64,000 nt of DNA from Dasypus novemcinctus (Eukaryota; Chordata; Mammalia; Cingulata; Dasypodidae): positions 30,424,770 to 30,488,769 of the forward strand of contig NC_080682.1 in the NCBI RefSeq assembly GCF_030445035.2. Direction: 5' to 3'. Numbering within the stretch: position 1 is the first letter of the stretch; each line of letters begins with the position of its first letter. The notes below the pieces were generated by a model. It saw only the letters and a program-made list of their open reading frames with translations, made no database searches and was not told the DNA's origin. The translations under genes were made by a program, and so were the position numbers. Shown here piece by piece: positions 12,501-23,699 of the stretch.

Positions 12501-13100
12501 AAGGATCCATGTGAACTTCAAAATAATGCATATCTTGCTCTTTTGGGGTGTGACATTCCATATATGTTTGTTATATCTAGTTCATTTATCATAGTATCAT
12601 ATTATTCAAGCTCTCTGCTTATTTAGCCTCTGTCCAGATGTTTTGTCCAATACTGACAGTGGTATATTGAAGTTTCTAACTATTTTTGTAAAGACATCTT
12701 TTTCTCCTTTCAGCTTTGCCAATGTGTGTCTCATGTACCTTGGGGCACTAAGGTCAGGTGCATAGATATTTAGAATAGGTATTTCTTCTTACTGAATTGT
12801 CCCTTTTATTAATGTGTAATGACCTTCATCCCTTATAACAGTTTTTCATTTAAAAATCTATTTGTTCCAATATTAGTATTGCTACTACTCCAGCTCTGTT
12901 TTGGTAACTGTTTGCCTGGAATATCCTTTCCAAACTTTCACTTTTAACCTGGTTGTGTCCTTCCAGCTAAGGTGTATCTCTTATAGAAACATAGAAATGG
13001 CTTTCTTTCTTTCTTTCTTTCTTTTTTTTTTTTTTCTTACCATTACAACAGTTATCTTTTGCTTGGGGAGTTCCAGCCATTGCTATTCAATGTTATAACT
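9560..13100 (-). pseudogene. L1 ORF2 (endonuclease/reverse transcriptase) remnant
   Basis: Recognisable pieces occur in several frames. These are a C-terminal piece at 9,579-9,827, a mid-region piece at 10,113-10,316, reverse transcriptase palm sequence at 10,833-11,126 and upstream RT sequence at 11,320-11,505. The palm piece begins with the usual SPLLFNI motif. The catalytic FADD-type motif reads FNGD, so one of the two essential aspartates is missing. A (CTTT)n tract interrupts it at 13,001. It cannot produce active enzyme. Confidence 0.82.
13001..13036. repeat. (CTTT)n / T-tract
   Basis: Six CTTT-type units followed by 14 T residues inside the L1 ORF2 remnant. Confidence 0.9.
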
Positions 13101-13429
13101 GTAAAGGCATTACTTACTTCATCCATTTTGACCTTAGGCTTTCTGTTTTCATATCATAGTATTGTCTACCTTTTTTATCCTTTCTAATAATCGTCATTTC
13201 TACACTCTTCTCTAGTCTTTCACCCTTGTTTTTTCCTTTCATGCTACAACACTCCCTTAGTATCTCTTGTAATTCTGGTCTTTTAGTAACATATTCTATC
13301 AGTTTTCATTTATCTGTGAAGATTTTGTACTCCTTTTTTCTTTGAAGGACAGTTTTCCTAGGTAAAGAATTCTTGGTGGGTAGTTTTTCTCTTTCAATAA
13401 TTTAAGATTATCATGCCACTTTCTTCTCT

Positions 13430-14050
13430 CTTCCATGATTTCTGATGGATGGTCAGCACTTAATCTTATTGAGTTTCCCTTGTATGTGATGCTTTGCTTT
13501 TTTTCTTGCTGCTTTCAAAGTCTTCTCTTTATCTCTGATATTTGCATTCTGAATAGTAGGTGTCTCATGGTAGGTCTATTCATGTTTACTCTGTTTGGAG
13601 TGCATTGTCCTTCTTGATATTGATATTTATGTCTTTGATAAGGATAGGGAAGCTTCCAGTTATTATTTCCTTAAATATTCTTTCTACCCCTTTTCCATTT
13701 TCTTCTCCTTCTGGGACACTGATAATGTGTATGTTTTTGCATTTCACGTTATTGTTAAATTCCCTGAGATGCCGTTGCATTTTTTTTCACTCTATTCTCT
13801 TTCTGTTCTCCTGTTTTATCCAGTTCAGGTGTCCTGTCTTTGAAATCACTAATTCTACATTCAAGCAATTCAAATCTGCTCTTAGGTGCCTCTAAGGTAT
13901 TTTTAATTTCATCCATCATGTCTTTCATTCCCAGAAGGTCTATTACTTTTTTTAGCAAACTTTCAAATTGCTCTTTATGCTCACCCAGTGTCTTATTAAG
14001 ACACTTATTAAGATATCCTTTGTCTCTTTAGTCATGTTTTCTTTCAATTA
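13430..14050 (-). pseudogene. L1 ORF1 remnant
   Basis: Minus-strand frames 13,755-13,958 and 13,586-13,780 overlap in different phases. They encode a lysine/glutamate-rich segment with a MDEIKNTLE-type coiled-coil stretch and a downstream HIISVPEGEEN piece, both typical of L1 ORF1p. A related coiled-coil piece is at 38,807-39,175. Frameshifts break the protein. Confidence 0.75.
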
Positions 14051-14899
14051 TTTAAATAGATTTAAGAGAGTTGTGTGATTATCATTGACTAATGGTCTTA
14101 AATCCTGAAATTCTTCAGGATATTTGGTTTGTTCTTTGACTGGGCCATCTCTTTCTGTTTGCAGTATGGTTTGTAATTTTTTGCTGATGTCTAGGCATCT
14201 GATATATTGGTGAATTTACTCTGATTTCCCATTTCTCTCTCTTGCCTATTATTATATTTTCCCACAGCTTTTCTTTAATATTTGGTTCATTTTATCCTGT
14301 CTTTAAAATTGATCAGTTTAAGTTATAACAGTTTTGCCAAGTGCTAACTAATAGGGTACAAAATTTCTCCCAGAGCTGGGGAAAAGAGCTCTAAAGGCAG
14401 TTTCTGTCCATGTAATTTCCTGACTGGCCAGTAGATTGTGCTTATTGAGGTACGTTTCCACAGAGGTCTATCTCTCTTGGCTTTCTTTTGTTTTCATCAG
14501 CCTGAGCCAAGATTCAAAGCAGCCTCCTCTGGCAGAATTCACTTAAGAAAACCTCTTTTCTCCTCTTCACTTTTCCCTTGTAACATCTGACAGAGAGGAA
14601 GACCTCTGTTCCCCTTTCAATCAGCTGAAATGGGCCAGGGGTTTTACCCCTGCTGAATATCTTGGAAGTGGGGGTGTGGAGCCCTTCCTGGCAGTCAGGA
14701 TGTTTAGTAACTCACTTTGTTGTTTGGGGTTCTTCATCTCTCTGTCCCTCACTCTCCTTGGAGTTGTGAAGCACTGATGTGGTCTACTGTCCCCAAAGCT
14801 GTTTCTTCCGGCAGTTTTTGGCTATTTCTTCATTGTTTTGGGGAAAGATAGGAGCATTATCTGCTTAATCTGACACCACCTCCCCACCTGTGTGCAGCT

Positions 14900-16465
14900 T
14901 TTAAAGTATTTCAGATGAAAGTTACAAAGTACTTCATTTGAGCCCGACTATTTAGTTTCATTTTCATTCACTTTGTTTGACTTATTTTTTTTTATTCATG
15001 TATTAATCTAAGCTCACTGGAATGCCGAGTACACTAATAAGGAATTGTATATTTATGGTTGTTGGCAGTGAACAAAATTGCTGTTGAATTTAAACCTTAA
15101 ACTATGGGAGATATTTATTACTATATTTCCTTTGAGAGATAATATAGGAAAAAATGGAAAAATATAATCATCATGAATTTTAGGAAAATAACTGAAAACA
15201 TAAGTGGTAAATTCTGTTTACTTATGTGAATGTGGAAAGATCAATCATCAGGTTTCCAAATAAAGAGCACTCATATTCTTAAGGAGAGATAGACTGAATT
15301 TTAAGAGCTGTTAACAAAATGTGAAATGCTGCTGTCCATGCCTTTCTTTATTAATTGGCTTTATTTCATTTATACATTAACTCATGTAAACATGCATCTC
15401 CTGCATCTTAAAAGTGTTCAACTAATTCAAAGAAAAAGTAAATTTAAAATATAGAGTTGGTTATTTGACAAAGAAGATTCATTAAGGAATATGTATCCAA
15501 GTTTTTGCAAATGTTTGAAGTGATTTCATTTGGCTTTATGCTGTCCTCCCCCATGAACCTCCCTCTTAATGAAGCTTAACATGGCATATATTCTTCGAAA
15601 GTAAAAGAAGGAAGAACAAACATCAAAAAGGACATGGAAGTTAGTATGGTATGATTTTCCTCTTGTGTCATCTAAAGAAATGCAACATTATGTCACTTTT
15701 TAAAAAAGTGTACTCATCTATTTCCTTTGAAATGTGTAACCTGATAATTTCATATTTGTATTGGGGGAAGGGGAATATTGATTTCTCTTACTTACTGTTT
15801 TCAATTTCCTCTGCCATTCATGTTTCACGATTTATATTCAGTGTTTTATGTTTATGTTTTATGTTCCATTTTCAAATATTTGTATTTAAAGATTTTTTAA
15901 AATAATCCATCAACCCTTTATTAGACTACTGTTAGGCATTCTACATAAATGAGTAAAGCAAATGAGAATAAATGAAACCCAGCCTCAAATGCCCTGTTCA
16001 GTTTAATTTACTGATATGTTTATGCTTGTGTTTAGAGGAATTTGTTTTAGAGAAATTTGTTTTCAGAGGAATTTGATTGGTTTAAATAAGAATTATGTTT
16101 CTGCATTTGACTACATGGGAAATTTTGGGCAGGTTGATTTTATCAGCACCAATCTATAACCAATTGAGCTAACCTGCTCCTTGCAGGTTGCTTTTAGAGT
16201 TTCAGTTTTCTTGTCTATGAAGGCAGGGTAATGACAGGTAGAAATGTTTTAAGTCTTAAATAACAGATGTGATGTGCAGCACTGCTTCTCCTGTTTTAAT
16301 GTGCTTGCTAATCAGTTGGAATTTTGTACAAATGCAATCTCTGGTTTGGAGCAGAAGAGCTTGAGTTTTTGCATCTCCAACAAACACTTAGGGAATGCAG
16401 ATGCTACTACATGGACAGCAGTTTGAGTAGCAGGACTATAAAGCAACTAATATTAATACAAACTC
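14900..16465. other. Unique DNA, no gene seen
   Basis: AT-rich sequence with no recognisable coding exon, RNA gene or young repeat. The plus frame 15,651-15,905 is hydrophobic from AT-rich codons and has no recognisable family. Confidence 0.5.
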
Positions 16466-16480
16466 AGAAATACTGGTTAT

Positions 16481-16884
16481 GGGAAGCAGACTTGGCCCAA
16501 TGGATAGGGCATCTGCCTGCCACATAGGAGGTCCATGGTTCAAACCCTGGGCCTCCTTGACCAGTGTGGAGCTGGCCCATGTGCAGTGCAAGGAGTACCG
16601 TGCCATGCAGGGCTGTCCCCCATGTAGGGAAGCTGCATGCACAAGGAGTACGCCCCATAAGGAGAGCCGCCCAGCACAAAAAATGTACAGCCTGCCCAAG
16701 AATGGTACCACATACATGGAGAGCTGACACAGCAAGATGATGCAACAAAAAGAAACACAGATTCCTGGTGCCACTGATAAAGATAGAAGTGGTCACAGAA
16801 GAACATACAGTGAATGGACACAGAATGCAGACAACTGGAGGGTGGGAGGGGGGAGAGAAATAAATAAAAAATAAATCTTAAAAA
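16481..16884 (+). mobile_element. DAS-type SINE with target duplication
   Basis: Full-length copy. The tRNA-like head contains GGCCCAATGGATAGGGC and the box-B-like GGTTCAAACCC at about 16,537. The body holds CAGCCTGCCCAAGAATGG and AAAAAGAAACACAG, and the A-rich tail has AATAAA repeats. Perfect 10-bp target duplications AAATACTGGT flank it at 16,468-16,477 and 16,885-16,894, showing LINE-driven insertion. The 110-123 residue minus-strand frames across it are spurious. Confidence 0.95.
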
Positions 16885-17108
16885 AAATACTGGTCCTATT
16901 CTACCCTCCATCTTTTGATTACAAAATTCCTGGAGATTTAAAGTATTTTAAAGATTTAAAGTACCCAAACTGCAACTGAGTACAGTGGATTGTTTTCTGG
17001 TATGATGACAATATTATACAATGAAATGTATAAAAGTGTTGTCAACTTGGTTGACACATATAGCATGTTTACAAATAAACTGTGGTGTTGATCAAACAGA
17101 ACAGTCTT

Positions 17109-17548
17109 GGGAAGTGGACTTGGCCCAGTGGTTAGGGCATCCGTCTGCCATATAGGAGGTCCGCGGTTCAAGCCCCGGGCCTCCTTGACGCATATGGAGC
17201 TGGCTCACGCACACTGCTGATGCATGCAAGGAGTGCTGTGCCACACAGGGGTGTCCCCGCATGGGGAAGCCCCACGCCCAAGGAGTGCGCCTCGTGAAGA
17301 GAGCCACCCAGCGCGAAGGAGGGTTCAGCCTGCCCAGGAACAGCCCCGCACACATGGAGAGCTGACACAGCAAGATGACGCAGCAAAAAGAAACACAGGT
17401 TCCTGTGCCGTGACAACAACAGAAGTGGACAAAGAAAAACACGTGGCAAATAGACTCAGAGAACAGAAAACGGGGGGGGGGGGGGGGGGAGGAGGGAGGG
17501 GGGAGAAGGGGAGAGAAATAAATAAATAAATAAAATCTTAAAAGAAAA
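17109..17548 (+). mobile_element. DAS-type SINE with target duplication
   Basis: Complete SINE with GGTTCAAGCCC at about 17,164 and the same body as the copy at 16,481, but richer in CpG and so probably younger. Perfect 11-bp target duplications AGAACAGTCTT lie at 17,098-17,108 and 17,549-17,559. Its tail contains an 18-base G run at 17,472-17,489. The 162-residue minus-strand frame 17,092-17,580 is SINE read-through. Confidence 0.95.
17472..17489. repeat. Poly-G tract in SINE tail region
   Basis: Eighteen consecutive G residues, followed by further GGAGG units. The copies near 30,130 and 21,800 show shorter G/C runs at the same place, so this is an expanded family feature. Confidence 0.9.
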
Positions 17549-17564
17549 AGAACAGTCTTAGTGA

Positions 17565-18030
17565 ATAACAACAAAGCCAAAGTTGATCCTTTAGAAGGAA
17601 TTAACAGGCAGAAACCTATAGCATGATCAATAAATAGAAGCTAGATAAAAACTCAAGTTACCAATAGAAACACTGTAAATCTGATGTACTGTTGATAGTA
17701 GTGCAAAATTGCACAAAACTTTGAAATGCTGTTGAACAACATCTGCTACAGCTACTGTACAATTTGTTTAGCAAGTTTGCCCCCAGATATTATTTTATAA
17801 TACCATAAATTTTCTTAAAAATCACCAATACCTCAACAATTAAAAGTGCCTGTTACAGAATTTTAACTGGTTTTATCAAAAAGTAAATTGCAAGTGCATT
17901 TGTCTCACATATTCATATATCTGATTTTGTTTGCAATCAGTTTTAAAGAGCAGATGATCCAATTAGGTTCCAAAAAGGAGAAAGAATTACATTTGGATTT
18001 AAAGTGAGATAACATTTCCATTTCAATGTC
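17565..18030. repeat. Paralogue of 5,990-6,590
   Basis: Decayed L1-like sequence sharing landmark order with 6,160-6,560, including the internal deletion that joins ORF2-middle to ORF2-end sequence. No coding potential. Confidence 0.45.
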
Positions 18031-18034
18031 AGAA

Positions 18035-19300
18035 ACCAAAACATTAAAGCTAGTGTCCTTTCCAACATGCAGTCACTTGAATGAGGTGCATGGGAAGAGT
18101 TCCTCACCAAAATGGACAATTAATCTTTCTTAAGAGCCTACATAAGCCTAAAGATTCTCATGTGTAAATATCTCAAGTTGGCACCAAAGACAAATCCAAT
18201 TAAAGCTTCATAATTAGGATGAATTGGAAGTAGAGCCTGAAAGAAGCTATTTACATGGAGGACTGTGGAGGAACTCTGAATAGTACATATACCTAAGATA
18301 AGGAGAATCCATCTAGAAAGCTTTAGTCTACTAAAAAAGTTTCAGCAGTTGGAAGAATAAAAATAACTTTATGTAAAATACAATGTGGCCAGCTAATGTT
18401 GTTTTAGGTGTAATTGTGGTATAGTAGAATTTTTTACATACATTATATCATAAACTTTTCACTGAATTTACAATATTTGAACTGTGAAAATAAATAAGAG
18501 TAAGGAATACAATGCAAGAGTTAAAATATTTGGGGAACACAATATAAAAGACCTTGAGAATCCAATTATAAAGTCATAGGTATTAGAAAGATCGGTAACT
18601 CTGGTAGACTTTGAGGATATTCAGAGACTGGTACCAGCCAATAGGCCTTCCAAAATTCTTCCTCCATTCTTAGAAAAAAGGTGAAGTCAGAACTCACCCT
18701 TGATATCAAAAACATGGCTTCTGCCAAGTCCATAGTTACCTTCAGGAAGATAATCTCCAACATCCTTCTCTCTCCTCATTAAAAGGTGGCCCAGATGATG
18801 AGGGAAGCAGACATCTGTGCTTCAATAACTTAGTTACTCTTTATGAGCAGTATCGTTGCTGCTACCTTCAAAGAGAAAATGAAGCACAGTGGTTAAAATC
18901 TGAACTTCAAAACTGAAAGTCTGGAAACAACCTCTCTCACTCACAATGCAGAATTCCTGTGGGGATGGTACATAAATTTTCAGATATCCTGGAAACAAGA
19001 GCAACTGCTATAACCACACATGGAACATTTACTACATGCTATTCCTTGAATTGAACTAGGAAATTCATTTTGTTTGTTTTGGATTATGAATGATTTTATT
19101 TTATTTACTTCTGATTCAATATCTTCATACCCTGCTCTGCTCCTGCTGGGGAAGCCATCAACACACCTGGCAGCCATCTCCCAGCCCTCACCTACCCTTA
19201 CCACCCCAACATTATCTCCTTTTCTATTTGGTTCAGATATTTCTATGTAGTTCCATTTTGCATCCTGGGGGAGATTCTGGGTGTAATGAAAAGGTCTGAA
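18035..19300. other. Unique DNA, no gene recognised
   Basis: No repeat or gene was identified. The minus frame 18,980-19,459 (159 codons) begins inside the candidate promoter block described next and has low-complexity composition without a recognised family. I treat it as probably spurious. Confidence 0.4.
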
Positions 19301-19378
19301 CATACTGGAAACCTGGAACAAGGGACCCCAGCTGCTTATTAAGGCAGAAACCGTCTCAGGACCGCTCCCCCTGGATTG

Positions 19379-19387
19379 ATATAAATA
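19379..19387 (+). promoter_or_regulatory. Candidate TATA box
   Basis: ATATAAATA in a locally GC-richer block (GCTCCCCCTGG before it, CCCCGACCTCGGGC after it). A start site 25-30 bases downstream would lie near 19,412 and give a leader of about 90 bases before the ATG at 19,500. The spacing is sensible for a core promoter, but TATA-like words are common by chance. Confidence 0.4.
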
Positions 19388-19499
19388 CCCCGACCTCGGG
19401 CAGCACAGACTTCTCTCCTCTCTTATGTGAACCTGGGCCTGAGAACTGCCATCCACCAACTCTCCCCAAGCAGTTTGCCTCTTCCAGACACTAACGGTG

Positions 19500-19545
19500 A
19501 TGGCATGTCTTCACTTCCTGTTTTTGATCCTTTGTGCTGTGTGGT
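19500..19545 (+). CDS. Candidate first coding exon (signal peptide)
   Basis: The ATG is in a good context (G at -3, G at +4). The exon encodes 15 residues (MACLHFLFLILCAVW) plus one base, then a strong splice donor T|GTAAGT at 19,546-19,551. The peptide is a short hydrophobic signal-peptide core. A 46-nt first exon ending in phase 1 is typical of genes for secreted or surface proteins built from phase-1 modules (immunoglobulin, Ly6/three-finger, WAP and others). A TATA box about 115 bases upstream supports it. I could not find a second exon: DNA after it soon becomes L1 3' sequence (19,755 on). It may be a real gene with distant exons, a relic of one, or chance. I do not assign a family. Confidence 0.4.
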
Positions 19546-19754
19546 GTAAGTAACAAAGCAGTCATTTGCTAAGCGTTTTGGTTATTCCTGGGCCTGTGTT
19601 CCTATGATATAGCATATAGCAATGTGCTCCCCACATCCTAAAGAATGCTTGATTCTTCTCATGCCCCATCCAGTCAAGCCCCCAAACTACCCAAATCTGC
19701 TTCTGACTTACCATTTTCTCAAGACTCTAAAAAAAGATATTAATAATTTGTGTC

Positions 19755-19965
19755 TTGTTAGAGACATTGCAAGTTTGCAGAAATATTATGCATAAAATAT
19801 ATAAAATCCAGAGTTCCCATATACCACCCTATTACTAACATTTTGCATTAGTGAGGTACATTTGTTATAATTAATGAAAGAAAATTTTTATAATTGTACT
19901 ATTAACTATAGTCCATCTTCTGAAATAAGGTTCCTTGTGTTGTATAATCTTATGCTTTTTTTTCT
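19755..19965 (-). mobile_element. Old L1 3' UTR fragment
   Basis: Antisense 3' UTR-like sequence ('GAGTTCCCATATACCACC', 'GCATTAGTGAGGTACATTTG') of a mammalian L1. Confidence 0.5.
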
Positions 19966-19989
19966 CAGTGTCTGGGATTTTTACTTTAA

Positions 19990-20290
19990 TTTTTTTTTTT
20001 TAATTTTAAATAAGCTTTAGATTACATAAATGTTACATAAAAAATATAAGGGATTCCCATGTGCCTTACTACCACCTTCCCCTGCCACACTTTCCCACAT
20101 TAACAATATCCTTCATTTGTGTGGTACATTTGTTGTAATTGATGAACACTTATCGAAGCACACTCATCTGATACGTTATGTTAGAAAAATAGTTGCCGGT
20201 CTAGTTTTTCCTATGGTGGACCCAATTCTGATGATGACTCATTTTACAATAAAAAATATCATAAATAAAATAAATCTCTTGTGCACTTTT
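19990..20290 (-). mobile_element. L1 3' end fragment
   Basis: It begins with a T-run (an antisense A-tail), then the 'AAGCTTTAGATTACATAAATG' and 'GGGATTCCCATGTGCC' blocks that recur at 27,590 and 53,150, and 'GTGGTACATTTGTTG'. This is a 5'-truncated L1 3' end in minus orientation. Confidence 0.6.
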
Positions 20291-20455
20291 AGCTGAAAAG
20301 TAGTCTAAGAGACATTTAGCAAAAGGATAGAAAAAACAATTTGAAACTAAGATGGCTTCGACATATTTAGGATATATTGTATTCAAAATGATAGGTCTTG
20401 TGTAAGAAATGAAGATTAGTTTAGTTTTTACATAAAGGAAGAAAATATTAATTAA

Positions 20456-20895
20456 TGTAACCTGGCTACCTGCTACCTCAGTCTCCCACTCCCGGGTTAA
20501 GCAGGAACAAAGGAAACCAGCTTAAGCCAGTCCTATAGGCTGTGAAAAAAGATGCCCAAGAAAAAGCTAAGCCAATACGAATTCAGCACTAAATTCCATT
20601 CCTCATTTGGCAAAGGGAAGCAGGTAAATGGTTGGAATGTAAAGGGGGAAGTGGTTAATCACAAACTTTTGTGGGGGCAAGTTAGATCTTAGATAGGCTG
20701 TAACTTCTGAAGTATCCAATCTATGGAGCTTGTGTGCTAGGCTTAGGGGTATAAATTGTGTCATTTTTTCTTTGTTCAGTGTGCCAGCCACGTTTTCTGG
20801 TTGTGTGCCCCTTCTTGCAAGATTGAGAATAAACTATTTTCTTCTCCACAATCAGTTGAGCCTTATTTTCTTCCAGAAGTAGATTTCTTTCTTAC
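20456..20895 (+). mobile_element. Probable ERV solo LTR
   Basis: TGTAACC...TCTTACA ends, a TATAAATTG box near 20,750, an AATAAAC polyadenylation signal near 20,829 and then a short U5-like stretch ('CAGTTGAGCCTTATTTTC'). This is the U3-R-U5 layout of a gammaretrovirus-like (class I) LTR. No flanking internal sequence and no clear target duplication were found, so it would be a solo LTR if correct. The 62-residue minus-strand frame across it is spurious. Confidence 0.55.
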
Positions 20896-20899
20896 ACTT

Positions 20900-21430
20900 G
20901 GAAGTTCTTTTGGAGATGAGTAGAAGAGTATAAACCTATCTACATATTCCTTCTAACAGAAACTTAGAGATAGATATAAATAAGATGTAAAAATTATGAA
21001 TAGGAACAGTATGACTGCTTCAAGAAGTCATATAGAATTGTGTCACTTTACTTTCTCATTTAGCCTTCCATATTTCTTTCTTGTCCCATTCACACTTGTG
21101 ATATCTAACCTATTTGCAGCTTAAATAATGTGCCTCTGCAAAGTGAGTGCTTATAAACCAGATTAGATATTTGCTTATTAATATTCACTATGGTGGACTT
21201 TAAATACTTTAATCTAAAATTTCATATATTAATGAACAAGATTTTTGTATTATGTATTTATGAGCCAAAGTATTTTTTCATTAGCTTGTGCTTACACTCC
21301 CATGCTGAGCAAGCAGTTGATCAAATTTTTGTATTTATTCATTTGTCAGATGTTTTTGCATTCAAGAATTATTGAGCTAAGGGATAGAAAATGAATATTA
21401 TAAAGAACAACTAGAAAAGAGATCATCAAA
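20900..21430. other. Unique DNA, no gene seen
   Basis: No recognisable feature. Plus frame 21,190-21,375 is AT-rich and unassigned. Confidence 0.5.
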
Positions 21431-21767
21431 TGTAGATCAATTGGAGGATGGTGATGGTGAAAAGATGGTAGAATAAATAGCTCCTGGACTCAGTCCTTCA
21501 CTAAAAGCAACTATTAGACAGGCACTCTCTGAAAAAGCTATTTTGAAACTTTGAATGTTAGAAGAACTGTGTACAGCACCCAGAGAAAAGTAGAAGGAAG
21601 AGGCTGATAAATTATGATACAGAATAGTACATTGCTTTCCCCACGCCAGCACCTACCTGAGCCCATCCCCTCTTCTTGCAGCAGTCATTGGGTCCAGGCC
21701 CTGGCTCTTTGCTGACAAAAAGAGACTAAAATTATGAAGAGCAAGGTTAAGCATCATAGATAATTTT

Positions 21768-22056
21768 TTAAAGATTATTTATTTTATTTCTCTCCCCTTG
21801 CCCCCCCCCCGCCCCAGCTCCAGGTGTCTGTTCTCTGTGACTATTTGCTGTGTCTTCTTTGTTCACTTCTGTTGTTGTCAGCAGCACAGGAATCTGTGTT
21901 TCTTTTCATTGCGTCATCTTGTTGTGTCAGCTCTCCATGTGTGCAACGCCATTCCTGGGCAGGCTGCACTTTCTTTCACACTGGGCAGCTCTCCTTAGGG
22001 GCACATTCCTTGCGCGTGGGGCTCCCCTACGTGGGGGTACCCCTGCGTGGCACGGC
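21768..22056 (-). mobile_element. DAS-type SINE, 5'-truncated, inverted
   Basis: It begins with the antisense tail (TTATTTATTTTATTTCTCTCCCC and a C-run, described in parts) and runs to the AAGGAATGTGC body region. The tRNA-like head is absent, so the copy is 5'-truncated. Frames of 66-120 residues here are SINE/L1 chimeras. Confidence 0.88.
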
Positions 22057-23699
22057 AAAGATGCTGCTGAATCAGTTAGTTGAAAGACTGCATTTGTTAG
22101 ACAGTCCAGGAAAGCCCTGCTTTGGGGATTCAGCAGAGAAGCAATTTGTGCTTTTCCTGATCCTTCCCAGGGCACATTGGAGTTAGCTGTAGATTCCTGG
22201 CCTTATTTTCACTAGGAAAGACAGAATTTAGAAAGTACTTTCAGGTGTGTCCCTTATCAATGAATTTGTCCTGAAGGCAAAAGCACTTTGGGACCAGGAA
22301 GGAAGGGTAAGAAATTACCCAGACATTTTAAGGCAAATGCCTACTGGCTTCAAACCTGGGAGAGGGAAGTCTGTCTCCTAGAATACAGAGGAGAGGAGAC
22401 AGCCAAACTCCTCTAAACAGGGGAATTACAAAACAAATAACAAGCAAAAGCCCAGGATAAGGCAGTGAAAATCACACTGGTTTGCCTTTAGCAGACTTTC
22501 CTGGTAGGTGGACTGAAGTTCAAGAAAATCTCTGTCTCATCTCTACCTGGAGAAATAGACATATCAGGGAATACATTCCAGAGTTAATATTTGAAACTAT
22601 TAAAATGAAATGCTCTATCAACAAATGCGTACAAGGCAAATAAAGAAACAGGAAATGATGGTCTTTCCAAAGGAAAAGGTTAAAAATACACAAAAACAAC
22701 AACAACAAAGAATAAAGAATGTGGACATCCCAGGCAAAGCTTTCTTAAAAAATGTTCAAGAAGAAGTACAGAAAAAGAACTGAAGGATATCAGGAAAACA
22801 ATGAAAGTCTAAGTAAAAAGATAGAAAATTTAAACAGGAATCAAACAGAATTACTAGAGTTGAGGGCCACAATAACTCAAACAAGATTAGGGTGAAGAAA
22901 AATATGCACCATCATATACTAGTAATGTTATTAAATGCAAAGGACAAAAGAGAAGTCTGAAAGCTGCAAGAAAAAGCAATGTGCTATGTACAAGGGAGTT
23001 GCAATTGGATTGAGTACTGATTTCTCATCAGAAAACATGGAGGCAGAAGAAAGTGGATTGAAATACTTAAAGTGCTAAAAGATAACAACTGCTAGCCAAG
23101 AATTTTATGTACAGTAATACTCTCTTTTTAAAAATGATGGAAGATTAAGACATTCTCAGATGAAGGCATTCCATCACTCTACAAGTAATGCTAAAGGGAA
23201 TTCTTCAGACAGATGGGAAAGGACACCAAGCAGTGGTTCAAGCAGCATAAGGAAATAAAGATTTCCAGTAAAAGTATGCACTTGGATAATTATAAATGCC
23301 AGTATTAGTGTATTAAATTGTTTGATATGCAATGCCACTTCTTATATCCTACAGTATTAAAATGCAAATGCATAAAAATAATAATAAACATTTGCATTTG
23401 GAAATGTACAAAGATATCAATGGTACAAAAATAAACAATGTGGGGGGGAAAGTATATGTGCATAATATTTGAAGTTAAGTTTTTATCAAATGAATATGAT
23501 TGTTATAAATTTAAAATCTTAAATTTTACTCCCATGGTAACCACAAGGAAAACAAATGTAAATATAGCCAGAAAGAAAAGTGAAGGTACTCAATATGGTA
23601 CAACACAGAAAAGAAAATAAATGTAAAAGTAGGCTTTAATGGAAGTAAGGGATAAAAAAGGTGTGATACTTTAAAAGGCTAAATAGCAAAATAACGGAA

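Larger units (their letters stand above)
9295..14890 (-). mobile_element. Near full-length L1 LINE, antisense
   Basis: An autonomous non-LTR retrotransposon of about 5.6 kb, read on the minus strand. Its 5' leader lies at about 14,300-14,890, an ORF1 remnant at about 13,430-14,050, an ORF2 remnant at about 9,560-13,100, and 3' sequence down to about 9,295. L1s encode an RNA-binding ORF1 protein and an endonuclease/reverse transcriptase ORF2 protein; here both frames are broken many times. The order of parts and the antisense ORF2 peptides (a C-terminal block with the LPWDLAIPLLGIYPEE signature at 9,579-9,827) make the identification firm. No target duplication was established. Confidence 0.88.

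Noticed and set aside
16481-17170. tRNA-like sequences with box-B motif GGTTCAAACCC / GGTTCAAGCCC
   Set aside because: They are the tRNA-derived heads of SINEs; the full body, A-rich tail and target duplications follow. No tRNA gene fold or terminator was found.
17092-17580. 162-codon minus-strand open frame
   Set aside because: Entirely antisense DAS SINE including the poly-G tract.
18980-19459. 159-codon minus-strand open frame
   Set aside because: No recognisable domain, no signal peptide, and it overlaps the opposite-strand promoter/leader candidate. Length alone is weak evidence in a GC-richer patch.
19500-19545. Immunoglobulin or T-cell receptor V-gene leader
   Set aside because: The 46-nt phase-1 exon has the right length, but no V exon with the conserved cysteines and tryptophan and no recombination signal follows within the next few hundred bases.
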